Source of the DNA: JAHFTY01 sp964584785
GTDB lineage: Bacteria > Acidobacteriota > Terriglobia > 20CM-2-55-15
Direction: 5' to 3'
Assembly (NCBI GenBank): GCA_964584785.1
Contig: CAZPBY010000002.1
Location: 124,001 to 188,000 of the forward strand
DNA: 64,000 nt
Below the pieces are notes generated by a model. That model searched no databases. It saw only the letters and a program-made list of their open reading frames with translations, and was not told the DNA's origin. Both the position numbers and the translations under genes were made by a program. This document shows positions 35,889 through 43,281 of this stretch, in pieces; position 1 is the stretch's first letter, and each line of letters starts with the position of its first letter.

Positions 35889-36995
35889 ATGATTTTTAAG
35901 ATTGCCCGGATCACAGTCGCTTTAGCGTTGGCCGGCCTTCTGTGGACTGCAACGAGTCAGGCCCAGACTCAGACGAAAGAGGAAAAAAAGCAGGCGGAAG
36001 AACAGAAGAAGCAGGACAAGAAAAAGCCCAAAAACTCCGATATCGAAAACATCGGAAACCGCAACATCAACAAGAAGCAGATCAACTTCATGTCGTATGA
36101 GAAGGAGATCGCGCTGGGACGCCAACTCGCGGCGGAAGTCGACCGCGAAGTGAAGATGGTCGAAGATCCAGTTATCAATGAGTACGTCAATCGTGTCGGG
36201 CAGAATCTGGTGCGGAATTCCGATGCGAAAGTCCCGTTCACGATCAAAGTCGTGGAATCCGACGAGGTCAATGCCTTTGCTCTTCCCGGCGGCTTTTTCT
36301 ACGTGAACAGCGGGTTGATACTCGCGGCGGACGACGAAGCCGAGCTTGCCGGCGTTATGGCGCACGAGATTGCGCACGTCACGGCGCGTCACGGCGCTGA
36401 AAACCAGTCGAAAGCAACGCTGCTGAACATTGCGACGATTCCATTGATCTTCGTTGCAGGTCCTGCGGGATACGGGATCCGCCAGGCTGGAAGCTTCGTG
36501 ATTCCGGTCACGTTCCTGTCCTTCTCGCGCGCTGCTGAAGCCGAAGCGGATTATCTCGGCCTGCAGTACATGTACGCCACCGGTTACGATCCGACGGCGG
36601 CCGTCAGCTTCTTTGAAAAACTTCAGGCAAAAGAGACCGCGAAGCCGGGAACAATGAACAAGCTTTTCCGCGATCACCCTCCGACTGGCGATCGCATCGA
36701 GAAAGAGAAGCAGAACATCGAGCTTATTCTTCCGGCTCGCGAGCAGTACGTCGTGACGACATCCGAATTCAACACGGTCAAGGCGCATTTGGCCGAACTC
36801 GAAAATCGACGGCCGACGGAAGAGGAAAGCAACAAACCGAGTCTGCGACGTCGCACCGCTTCCGGTCGCGACGACGACAAAGATTCAAAGACCGCCAAGA
36901 GTGACGACAAGGATCAAACCAAGAAAGACGGCGACAAAACCGATTCCAAGGACACGAAGGACGACGACAGACCCGTCCTGAAACGCCGGCCGTAA
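35889..36995 (+). CDS. exported M48 family metalloprotease with Lys/Asp-rich tail
   Basis: 368 residues. GGAG lies before the ATG. A signal peptide (ending near TSQAQT) is followed by a charged KEEKKQAEEQKKQDKKK stretch. The M48 core has LPGGFFYVNSGLIL, HEIAHVTARHG (zinc site), and AAEAEADYLGLQYM with the third ligand. Residues about 305-368 are low complexity, rich in Asp and Lys. The BepA/LoiP-type family acts in the periplasm on misassembled outer-membrane proteins; that role is inferred. A terminator follows. Confidence 0.9.
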   Translation: MIFKIARITVALALAGLLWTATSQAQTQTKEEKKQAEEQKKQDKKKPKNSDIENIGNRNINKKQINFMSYEKEIALGRQLAAEVDREVKMVEDPVINEYVNRVGQNLVRNSDAKVPFTIKVVESDEVNAFALPGGFFYVNSGLILAADDEAELAGVMAHEIAHVTARHGAENQSKATLLNIATIPLIFVAGPAGYGIRQAGSFVIPVTFLSFSRAAEAEADYLGLQYMYATGYDPTAAVSFFEKLQAKETAKPGTMNKLFRDHPPTGDRIEKEKQNIELILPAREQYVVTTSEFNTVKAHLAELENRRPTEEESNKPSLRRRTASGRDDDKDSKTAKSDDKDQTKKDGDKTDSKDTKDDDRPVLKRRP

Positions 36996-37025
36996 CTCTC
37001 CGCGAAATAATTTACTCGAAAACAC

Positions 37026-37055
37026 CGGGACGGCCTCAAAGTCGTCCCGTTTTTT
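37026..37055 (+). terminator. intrinsic terminator of the M48 protease gene
   Basis: CGGGACG (37026-37032) and CGTCCCG (37043-37049) pair around a 10-base loop, followed by six T. Confidence 0.88.
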
Positions 37056-37063
37056 ATGCCGTG

Positions 37064-37196
37064 ATCCGGTTATTTGCGTTTGCCGTCGGACGTTTGACAT
37101 CCCAACAGTTCACATTTTTTGCAAGCAGACGCTGCGTTCGAAATATGTCAACTGTTGGGATGTCCAGTGTCCAACGTCAAATGCAAATAACCGGAT
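37064..37196. repeat. palindromic repeat family 2, copy 1
   Basis: The ends ATCCGGTTATTTGCGTTTG and CAAATGCAAATAACCGGAT are inverted repeats. Inner inverted arms are GACATCCCAACAGTT and AACTGTTGGGATGTC. A related element lies at 48484-48609, sharing the right half almost base for base (TGTTGGGATGTC, TCCAACGTCAAAT, ACCGGAT). It sits between a terminator and the tRNA-Asp promoter. Confidence 0.85.
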
Positions 37197-37240
37197 AGCT
37201 CCCGCACTGGATTTTCAAACCCAGGTTTTTGCGAGGACTA

Positions 37241-37270
37241 TTGTGCTGTGCCTGATCCCACGTGTAAGAT
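37241..37270 (+). promoter_or_regulatory. probable tRNA-Asp promoter
   Basis: TTGTGC (37241-37246), 18-base spacer, TAAGAT (37265-37270), 14 bases before the mature tRNA 5' end. Confidence 0.5.
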
Positions 37271-37284
37271 TTCTGTTTGTCCTC

Positions 37285-37358
37285 GGGGTCGTAGTTCAGT
37301 TGGTTAGAACGCCTGCCTGTCACGCAGGAGGTCGCGAGTTCGAGTCTCGTCGACCCCG
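37285..37358 (+). tRNA. tRNA-Asp (GTC)
   Basis: 74 bases. Acceptor stem GGGGTCG/CGACCCC, anticodon stem CCTGC/GCAGG with loop CTGTCAC (anticodon GTC at 37319-37321), T loop TTCGAGT. No encoded CCA. Two DUF507 genes follow about 50 bases later. Confidence 0.97.
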
Positions 37359-37407
37359 TTCAAAAGCCGTCAGTTGTCCGCTCTCCGACGGCTGAAGGCT
37401 TTGCCAA

Positions 37408-37686
37408 ATGGCGTTAAGAAAAGATTTCACGCACCTGCTCGCAACCAAAGTCGTTAAAGAGCTCATCGAGCAGGACATGATCGAAATTCCAGCCGGATTT
37501 GATCTTGTCGAGCCTGTGTTTCAGGTCATGGACGCTGAAATGAGTCTCGAGGACAAGGTCAACGAAGAGGTCCGGGCACTCCTCAATCAATACTCCGACC
37601 AAATGCGGCAAGGCGGCATCTCGTATCAGGAAATGTTCAAGATGATCAAGAACAAGCTCGTTCGAGAGAAGAAGATCGTTCTCTAA
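37408..37686 (+). CDS. DUF507 family protein, first of a tandem pair
   Basis: 92 residues, mostly helical. Features MALRKDFTHLLATKVVKELIEQ, DAEMSLEDKVNEEVRALL, and ISYQEMFKMIKNKLVREKK at the end fit DUF507, a small protein family of unknown function found in acidobacteria, deltaproteobacteria and Aquificae. The stop lies three bases before the ATG of a second DUF507 gene, so they are probably cotranslated and may form a heteromer. Confidence 0.75.
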   Translation: MALRKDFTHLLATKVVKELIEQDMIEIPAGFDLVEPVFQVMDAEMSLEDKVNEEVRALLNQYSDQMRQGGISYQEMFKMIKNKLVREKKIVL

Positions 37687-37688
37687 AT

Positions 37689-37964
37689 ATGCGCGTCAGC
37701 CGTGAAAAAGTTAATGTCCTTTCTCACAGAATCGCCGACAAGCTCGCATCCATGGATGAGATCGAGTTTGTCGAAGACCGCAATACCATTCGCCTGGCGG
37801 TCGTCGAAATCCTGAACAAGTGGCTCAGGAAAGAGGCCGAGGTGGACAAGGCCGCCCGGCTCAAGATCGAATCCCAACGCCGCAACATCCCCGAAGGAAG
37901 CGCCGAATGGGAAATCCTCTACAGAAAATATTACGAAGAAGAAATGCGCACGCTGGTGGAATAG
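37689..37964 (+). CDS. DUF507 family protein, second of a tandem pair
   Basis: 91 residues. MRVSREKVNVLSHRIADKL, then EFVEDRNTIRLAVVEIL, an acidic-basic helix and a terminal YRKYYEEEMRTL. The arrangement is the same as the upstream protein but with modest identity, so this is an old duplication. No catalytic residues are evident. It is convergent with the GAF-ANTAR gene, 10 bases apart. Confidence 0.78.
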   Translation: MRVSREKVNVLSHRIADKLASMDEIEFVEDRNTIRLAVVEILNKWLRKEAEVDKAARLKIESQRRNIPEGSAEWEILYRKYYEEEMRTLVE

Positions 37965-37974
37965 CGGCGACGTA

Positions 37975-39216
37975 TTAGTGCTGCATCTCGCTGGACAGAA
38001 TGACGGCCTCCGCGATTTCTCTCATCGAGCGGCGCGTCCGCATGCTTTGTTGCTGAAGGCGCTTGTATGCTTCTTCTTCGCTGAGGTTGGCCTGCTTCTG
38101 CAGGATGCTCTTCGCGCGTTCGATCAGCTTGCGCGTCTGCAGCGCTTCCTGACTCTCCTGGACTGCCACGCTCAACTTCGTGTTTTCGAAAGCGAGGGCC
38201 GCCTGGTCCGACACCGTGGACAGCACACGGAGGTCTTCCTTCGAATACGATCGCTCATCCGCGGAGTAAAGATTGATGACGCCGATGACGTGGTCCTTCA
38301 ACGTAATGGGCACCGACAGCAGCGAGCGAACGCCTTCTTTCTTCGCCAGCTCCGGATAGAGGTACGACTCTTCCTTGGTGACGTCGCGAATAATGAGCGG
38401 CGCCTTTTCCTTGACGACGCGGCTGATCAGGCTTTTCCCGATCTTCAGGTTGGGCTTCTGCCAGTATTCCTCGCTCGAACATTTCGCCGCTTTCAGGACG
38501 AGCTCGTTTTTCTGTGCATCGACCAGCATGATCGAGCAAACGCGCGCCTGCATCATCTCGGCGATCATGCGCACGATGAGTTGCAGCATCTCCTCGAGGT
38601 ATCGCCCTGACGCAATCACCTGCCCGACTTGCGCCAGTGTGGAGATTTGCTGTGACCGCCGCGCGGTCTCCTGATAAAGCCGCGCGTTTTCGATCGCGCC
38701 TCCCACCTGGTGACCGATGATCGAGAGCAGCGCCTTCTCGCGATCGCTGTGACGATGCGCCTTTCGATGCTGCACGTTGACGACGCCGATCACCCGATCC
38801 GAGGGCGCAATGATGGGCACGGAGAGAAACGCTTCGTACTTGTCTTCCGGAAGACTGTTGAAGACCTTGAATCGGCCGTCCTTGCTCGCGTGCCGTGCAA
38901 TGGCCACCGGCTGTGCTTCCTGAGCGACCCAACCGGTGATGCCTTCGCCGACGCGTACGCCGATACGACCAATCAGGCGTGGATGCGGATTCTTGGATGC
39001 TCTCAGAACGAGATTATCCGCGTTGTCGTCGAGCAGATAGAGAAGGCATGAGTCTCCCCGAGTGACGTCGACCACAAGATCGATGATCTTCTGCAGAACT
39101 TGATCCAGCTCGAGACTGCAGCTGATGGACTGGCTGATCTGATGAAGAATCTTGAGCTCTTGGCCGGCGAGGTTGAGTGTTTTCTGAATATCTTCGAACG
39201 AGTTCGATGACGGCAC
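37975..39216 (-). CDS. GAF-GAF-ANTAR signalling regulator
   Basis: 413 residues from a GTG. GAF one spans about 30-175 (LVLRASKNPHPRLIGRI, GEGITGWVAQEA, FLSVPIIAPSDRVIGVVNV), GAF two about 195-340 (LVDAQKNELVLKAAKC, RSLLSVPITLKDHVIGVINLYS). The C-terminal 55 residues (RKLIERAKSILQKQANLSEE, MRTRRSMREIAEAVI) are an ANTAR domain, which binds two-hexaloop RNAs to prevent termination. So the protein may sense a small ligand and control genes by antitermination. No RNA target is recognised nearby. Stand-alone gene. Confidence 0.88.
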   Translation of the reverse strand: MPSSNSFEDIQKTLNLAGQELKILHQISQSISCSLELDQVLQKIIDLVVDVTRGDSCLLYLLDDNADNLVLRASKNPHPRLIGRIGVRVGEGITGWVAQEAQPVAIARHASKDGRFKVFNSLPEDKYEAFLSVPIIAPSDRVIGVVNVQHRKAHRHSDREKALLSIIGHQVGGAIENARLYQETARRSQQISTLAQVGQVIASGRYLEEMLQLIVRMIAEMMQARVCSIMLVDAQKNELVLKAAKCSSEEYWQKPNLKIGKSLISRVVKEKAPLIIRDVTKEESYLYPELAKKEGVRSLLSVPITLKDHVIGVINLYSADERSYSKEDLRVLSTVSDQAALAFENTKLSVAVQESQEALQTRKLIERAKSILQKQANLSEEEAYKRLQQQSMRTRRSMREIAEAVILSSEMQH

Positions 39217-39380
39217 CGCTTAGAATCGCATTTTTGCGCCGGAGTTCGCAATAGCGGCACACGGTCGATGATTATTGTGATTAATTTTGAGAAACGTGAC
39301 GCATTTTTGTAGGAAATCCGCACTATAGATTAGAGGGTGCCCGATGGAGCCTTGAGGAAGCACGTTAAGTCTTTGAAGAA

Positions 39381-39453
39381 TGGGCGGTACCGGTCTCGAA
39401 CCGATAACCTTCTGGGTGTAAACCAGACGCTCTGCCAATTGAGCTAACCGCCC
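39381..39453 (-). tRNA. tRNA-Val (TAC)
   Basis: 73 bases. Acceptor GGGCGGT/ACCGCCC, anticodon stem TCTGG/CCAGA with loop TTTACAC (anticodon TAC, from 39420-39418), T loop TTCGAGA. No encoded CCA. Confidence 0.97.
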
Positions 39454-39673
39454 CGATTTCACCGCTGTTCACGTCGCAGGAACGCGGGTCCATTCTAGCT
39501 GAGCTTCATCGGAGCGGTGCTATCGAATCGGTGCCATCCGACGTCTCAGTTAATGTTTCTTAACAATGGAACTTTCAACCGGGTCGCGACGTAATAATCA
39601 GTGCACGGTGAAACAAAACGGATAGATCGCAGTATTAGAAGTGAAAAGTAGTAGCAGTAAAGGAGATCGAACC

Positions 39674-39922
39674 ATGGCAGCAGCCGCATTACAAAACGAT
39701 ACGATCTGGTTGCAATCCGGAAATTACAACGTCGTATCGTTGAACTCTAAACTTTCATCCCATATTCCGGAATTGAAGAGAGCGCTGAAGATCGGCGTTC
39801 CCGCCTATCCGGACAACAGCCGCGACGGGTTTTACGATGTCGAACTGAACGACGGCTGGTCTTATATCCACGTCCACGACAACGCGCGAACGGTCTACCT
39901 GGTCGCATACTCTCGGAATTAG
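39674..39922 (+). CDS. small protein of unknown function
   Basis: 82 residues from MAAAALQND, with AAAGGAG eight bases upstream; the frame opens earlier but lacks a site. Compact and non-membrane, with aromatic-rich motifs (QSGNYNVVSLN, GFYDVELNDGWSYIHVHDN, TVYLVAYSRN) suggesting a small beta fold. No family recognised. The 220 bases upstream up to tRNA-Val are AT-rich and carry TTAACA and TAATAAT, possible promoter pieces. Confidence 0.6.
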   Translation: MAAAALQNDTIWLQSGNYNVVSLNSKLSSHIPELKRALKIGVPAYPDNSRDGFYDVELNDGWSYIHVHDNARTVYLVAYSRN

Positions 39923-39974
39923 GCCGCAGCGCAGGCGCTGCCTGCGTTACGGCCTCCCCCTCCGCTCTCTTCTC

Positions 39975-40496
39975 TTATTGAAGTACTGTAAAAACAATTC
40001 CGGTGGCGATATTTGCTTTTCCGTACCAGCCGCCGCTGTGAATCTGCAGTTTGGTGAGTTCCGTTCTCCAATAGAACGAATCGCCGATCTTGTAGTCGAT
40101 ACCGCCGCCCAGGCGGGCTGCCGTCGCACCGACGCCGCCGTACGAATATCCGCCGGAGCTGACGTAAGCGTTGGCACGGCCGATACCGGCGACGAGGTAG
40201 GGAGTTACCTTTTCCGTCTGCAGCATGAGTTTTCCGCCGAAAATATTAGTCAATAGCTCGGTGCTGTTTCCGAGACTGTAATAGCCGAGGTAGTAATCGA
40301 ATCCGACGGCCTTTGTGAAATTGAAGCCGAATTGGCTGGTGAAACCGGAGTTATGACTGCCTGGAGTCGTACCGACTGCGGGAAGTGTCAAATTGGCATA
40401 ACCGAAACCCATCTGCAGCCGGGGAAAGTCATCTTGAGCCATCGCGGGAACAACCATCAGAAGAAATACCACAGTCGCTAAAAGTGTCTTTACCAC
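39975..40496 (-). CDS. small outer-membrane beta-barrel protein
   Basis: 173 residues from a GTG preceded by AGGAGG. The signal peptide ends PAMAQDD. Alternating strands follow (LQMGFGYANLTL, FDYYLGYYSLG, VTPYLVAGIGRANAYV, RLGGGIDYKIGDSFYWRTEL), fitting an 8-stranded OmpA/OmpW-like barrel, though the last residue is Gln rather than an aromatic. Overlaps the adenosyltransferase stop by 7 bases, so it is cotranslated with an unrelated enzyme. Confidence 0.72.
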   Translation of the reverse strand: MVKTLLATVVFLLMVVPAMAQDDFPRLQMGFGYANLTLPAVGTTPGSHNSGFTSQFGFNFTKAVGFDYYLGYYSLGNSTELLTNIFGGKLMLQTEKVTPYLVAGIGRANAYVSSGGYSYGGVGATAARLGGGIDYKIGDSFYWRTELTKLQIHSGGWYGKANIATGIVFTVLQ

Positions 40497-41029
40497 GGAA
40501 CCTCCTGGTTGCCCTCCCGATGATTGATCAGTCTTGCGAGTACGAACAAGAAATCGGAAAGGCGGTTTAGATATTCAATGACGCCGGGATTGACGTCAAC
40601 TACTTCCGAAAGCGCCACCACTCGCCGCTCCGCCCGGCGACAGACGGTACGCGACACGTGCAGCATGGCGCCGGCATGACCGCCGCCTGCCAGGATAAAC
40701 TGACGGAGCGGCGGCAATTCCGTCTCAAATCGATCGATGGCGTGCTCGAGACTGGCCACTCGTTCAGGTGCAAGTTGGAATTTCCCGGACTCGCGCGATT
40801 TGAATTTCGGATCCGCCAGCTGTGCGCCGACGCAAAATAAATCCTTTTGAATGCCGGCCAGCATGCCGCTGATTTCGACATCCGGCACGAAAGACGCCGC
40901 AGCTCCGATGAACGAATTCAGTTCGTCCACGTCGCCGTACGCATCGACGCGCGCATCGTTCTTCCGGACTTTGGTGCCGTCGAACAATCGGGTGTCGCCG
41001 CGATCGCCGGTCTTGGTGTAGATCTTCAT
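40490..41029 (-). CDS. cob(I)alamin adenosyltransferase, PduO type
   Basis: 179 residues. MKIYTKTGDRGDTRLFDG is the N-terminal ATP-binding signature, followed by DARVDAYGDVDELNSFIGAA, FILAGGHA-type loop and CRRAERRVVAL, then ylNRLSDFLFVLAR near the end. It transfers the adenosyl group of ATP to cob(I)alamin. The start overlaps the deformylase stop as ATGA. Overlap on both sides points to one operon. Confidence 0.92.
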   Translation of the reverse strand: MKIYTKTGDRGDTRLFDGTKVRKNDARVDAYGDVDELNSFIGAAASFVPDVEISGMLAGIQKDLFCVGAQLADPKFKSRESGKFQLAPERVASLEHAIDRFETELPPLRQFILAGGGHAGAMLHVSRTVCRRAERRVVALSEVVDVNPGVIEYLNRLSDFLFVLARLINHREGNQEVPW

Positions 41030-41544
41030 TTCGGCAGCCAGTACTTCTGGAATTCCGCGAAGTGAGTCAGTGTCTGAAGGTCACGCATCCGGTCGAGATA
41101 AACATGGCCCATCAGATGATCGAATTCATGCTGGACGACACGCGCGAAAAAACCTTCAGCGACGAAATGTTGCGGCTTACCGTGGCGGTCCAGCGAATCG
41201 ACGCGAAGTTTTCCAAGACGCGGAACGCGGCCCCGCAGCTCGGGAATGCTCAAACAACCTTCCCAATCCTCAATCAGCGAGTCATCGAGAACCGTGAGCG
41301 TCGGGTTAACCATCACGGTCAACGGAATGTCCCCTCGCGGCCCGCTGCTTTCAATCACTGCGATCATCAACGATTCGTAAACCTGCGGCGCCGCTAAACC
41401 GACGCCGGTGTACTCGTACATGGTTTCGATCATGTTGTCGATGAGCGTCTGGAACAAAGGACCGGCGAGTTCTTCGGCCGATACGGTTCTGGACTTCTGT
41501 CGCAGAACAGGATGTCCGAGGCGGCTCACCTTGAGGATCGACAT
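41026..41544 (-). CDS. def: peptide deformylase
   Basis: 172 residues. All three motifs are present: GVGLAAPQV, EGCLSIPELRG and QHEFDHLMG with the metal-binding Cys and two His. It removes the formyl group from nascent proteins. Its usual partner fmt is not adjacent. It lies between xdhC (7-base gap) and the adenosyltransferase (4-base overlap). Confidence 0.95.
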   Translation of the reverse strand: MSILKVSRLGHPVLRQKSRTVSAEELAGPLFQTLIDNMIETMYEYTGVGLAAPQVYESLMIAVIESSGPRGDIPLTVMVNPTLTVLDDSLIEDWEGCLSIPELRGRVPRLGKLRVDSLDRHGKPQHFVAEGFFARVVQHEFDHLMGHVYLDRMRDLQTLTHFAEFQKYWLPK

Positions 41545-41551
41545 ACTTGAA

Positions 41552-42373
41552 CTATTTTTCGACCGCTTGATAAAGCTTCTTGCTGAGCGCGTGTTTGAAT
41601 CCCGCCCGGCGATAGTGAATGGCTTCAGCCACGATCGCGACAGCGATCTCTTCCGGAAGAACTGCGCCGATATCCAAACCCACCGGCGCGCAAACGTGTT
41701 CGAGTTTCTCGCGCGGAACGCCTTCTTTCTCGAGGGTCTGAAAAATAGTGCGCACTTTGCGTTTGCTGCCGATCATTCCGATGTATCGCGCGTCGGTCTG
41801 AACGGCCCAGCGCAGCACATTTTCATCTTCCTGGTGGCCGCGAGTCACGATGACGACGTAAGTGTTCTCATTCGGAACGAGCGACCGAAACGCATCCTCG
41901 AAACTTTCGGAGTAAACGGCTTCGGCTTCCGGAAAACGCTCTTTGTTCGAATACCCGGGCCGGTTATCCACGACTGTTGTGGTGAAACCCGCGATGGTCG
42001 CGATCTTGGAAACCTGCATGGCAATGTGGCCGGCGCCGAAGACAATCATTTTGGGAGTGGGCAGGATCGGTTCGACGAAGATTTCCAGTTTGCCGCCGCA
42101 GATCAATCCGCTTTCAGCCATCGATTCTTCGGTCAGATCGAACGTCATCATTCGCGATTTTTCTTCTCGCAGCACATCCTGAGCGGCGGCCCAAACCTCG
42201 GCTTCGACACATCCGCCTCCGATGGATCCGAGAGTGGAACCGTCGTCTCGAACAAGCATTTTTGCCGTTTGAAAACTCGGGACGGAACCACGGATTTGCA
42301 CGATTGTAGCGAGCGCGGCCTTGCGTCCGGACTGTCGCAAGCGTTGAATCTCGTCGAATAGGTCTGCCTGCAT
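41552..42373 (-). CDS. XdhC/CoxI family molybdenum-enzyme maturation protein
   Basis: 273 residues. The N-terminal XdhC/CoxI domain has LATIVQIRGSVPSFQTAKML and GSIGGGCVEAEVW. The C-terminal Rossmann domain has MIVFGAGHIAMQVSKIA, YVVIVTRGHQEDENVLRWA and IGMIGSKRKV. The family inserts or sulfurates molybdenum cofactor for xanthine dehydrogenase-type enzymes. It is divergent from an FAD-binding subunit gene of the same enzyme family, which supports the link. First gene of a minus-strand operon with def. Confidence 0.9.
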   Translation of the reverse strand: MQADLFDEIQRLRQSGRKAALATIVQIRGSVPSFQTAKMLVRDDGSTLGSIGGGCVEAEVWAAAQDVLREEKSRMMTFDLTEESMAESGLICGGKLEIFVEPILPTPKMIVFGAGHIAMQVSKIATIAGFTTTVVDNRPGYSNKERFPEAEAVYSESFEDAFRSLVPNENTYVVIVTRGHQEDENVLRWAVQTDARYIGMIGSKRKVRTIFQTLEKEGVPREKLEHVCAPVGLDIGAVLPEEIAVAIVAEAIHYRRAGFKHALSKKLYQAVEK

Positions 42374-42397
42374 ATCAGGGTCAGTCTAACATATTGA

Positions 42398-42426
42398 TTG
42401 ACTTTGATCGCCCTGCCCCATAGAAT
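42398..42426 (+). promoter_or_regulatory. promoter of the FAD-subunit gene
   Basis: TTGACT (42398-42403), 17-base spacer, TAGAAT (42421-42426). The predicted start near 42433 leaves a leader of under 30 bases with no Shine-Dalgarno. A TGTAAT at 42446-42451 is a second, more proximal candidate. Confidence 0.65.
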
Positions 42427-42459
42427 CCCACGTTTTTTCGACCTCTGTAATTTATTCAA

Positions 42460-43281
42460 ATGACGGCGCTTCACAGTCCCAAGACTATCGCGGATCTGAC
42501 CAAACTTGTTGCGAGGGCCGGCAAGAAGGCATTCTTTGTGTCGGGCATCGATTCTACCGGTGTTCCAGCGACCAGAATTCCCATCGACATCAGCAATATT
42601 CCCCACCTTAACGACGTCGAAGTCGGTAAAGACAAGGTCGTTATCGGCACCGGCCTGAACTTCGGACGTTTAGTTCGCGAAGGAAACGGCGAAAACGGTT
42701 TGCTCCGCCACGCCGCGTCGCTGATCGCAAACCCGCTCGTCAGGAACCGCGTGACCATGCTGCAGGCTCTCGATCCGGAGTCCCCTTATTTCGATCTGAC
42801 AACTCCGCTGGTTCTGCTCGACGCCAAAATACGCCTGCAGAATCCGGCCGGAAAACGGACGCTGCCGATTCGCGACTACCTGGACGCCGCTTCGAAGGGT
42901 TTGAAAAAAGGCGAAATCCCCGTCCAGGTGGAGTTCCCGCCGATGCCGCGCGACATCCGAGTCGGATTCTTTCGAGTTGTGCGTACAACCGGCAAGGGTT
43001 CGGTTTCTGCTGCCGCGCGTATGAAGCTTCTCCGCAACGTCTGCAGGAATCCGGAAATCGTCGTTTCGAGTCTGTCGCTCGTGCCGCTGCGCACCAGGTC
43101 CGCTGAAAAGGAACTGGAAGGTCACGCAGCGACCGAGGATGTGATTCATCGGGCATCGGTCACCGCAGCTACGGAAATCCTCGAGCTCAGCGATTCGAAA
43201 AACGGCCTCGAACGTTCGTTGATTGAAATCGCGGTGGCCCGGACGCTGCGGTCGATTATGGAAGGGTCGATGCCGGCTTAG
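42460..43281 (+). CDS. FAD-binding subunit of a molybdopterin dehydrogenase (CoxM/XdhB type)
   Basis: 273 residues. The FAD-binding region is partly recognisable (FVSGIDSTG, ISNIPHLNDVEV, KVVIGTGLNFGRLV, HAASLIANPLVRNRVTML) and a C-terminal CO-dehydrogenase flavoprotein domain follows (FFRVVRTTGKGSVSAAARM). The classic AGGTxL loop looks degenerate (KKAFFVSGIDSTG). The large Mo-binding and Fe-S subunits are absent nearby, so either the enzyme is encoded elsewhere or the subunit is repurposed. Its 3' end overlaps the convergent synthase gene by 26 bases. Confidence 0.75.
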   Translation: MTALHSPKTIADLTKLVARAGKKAFFVSGIDSTGVPATRIPIDISNIPHLNDVEVGKDKVVIGTGLNFGRLVREGNGENGLLRHAASLIANPLVRNRVTMLQALDPESPYFDLTTPLVLLDAKIRLQNPAGKRTLPIRDYLDAASKGLKKGEIPVQVEFPPMPRDIRVGFFRVVRTTGKGSVSAAARMKLLRNVCRNPEIVVSSLSLVPLRTRSAEKELEGHAATEDVIHRASVTAATEILELSDSKNGLERSLIEIAVARTLRSIMEGSMPA

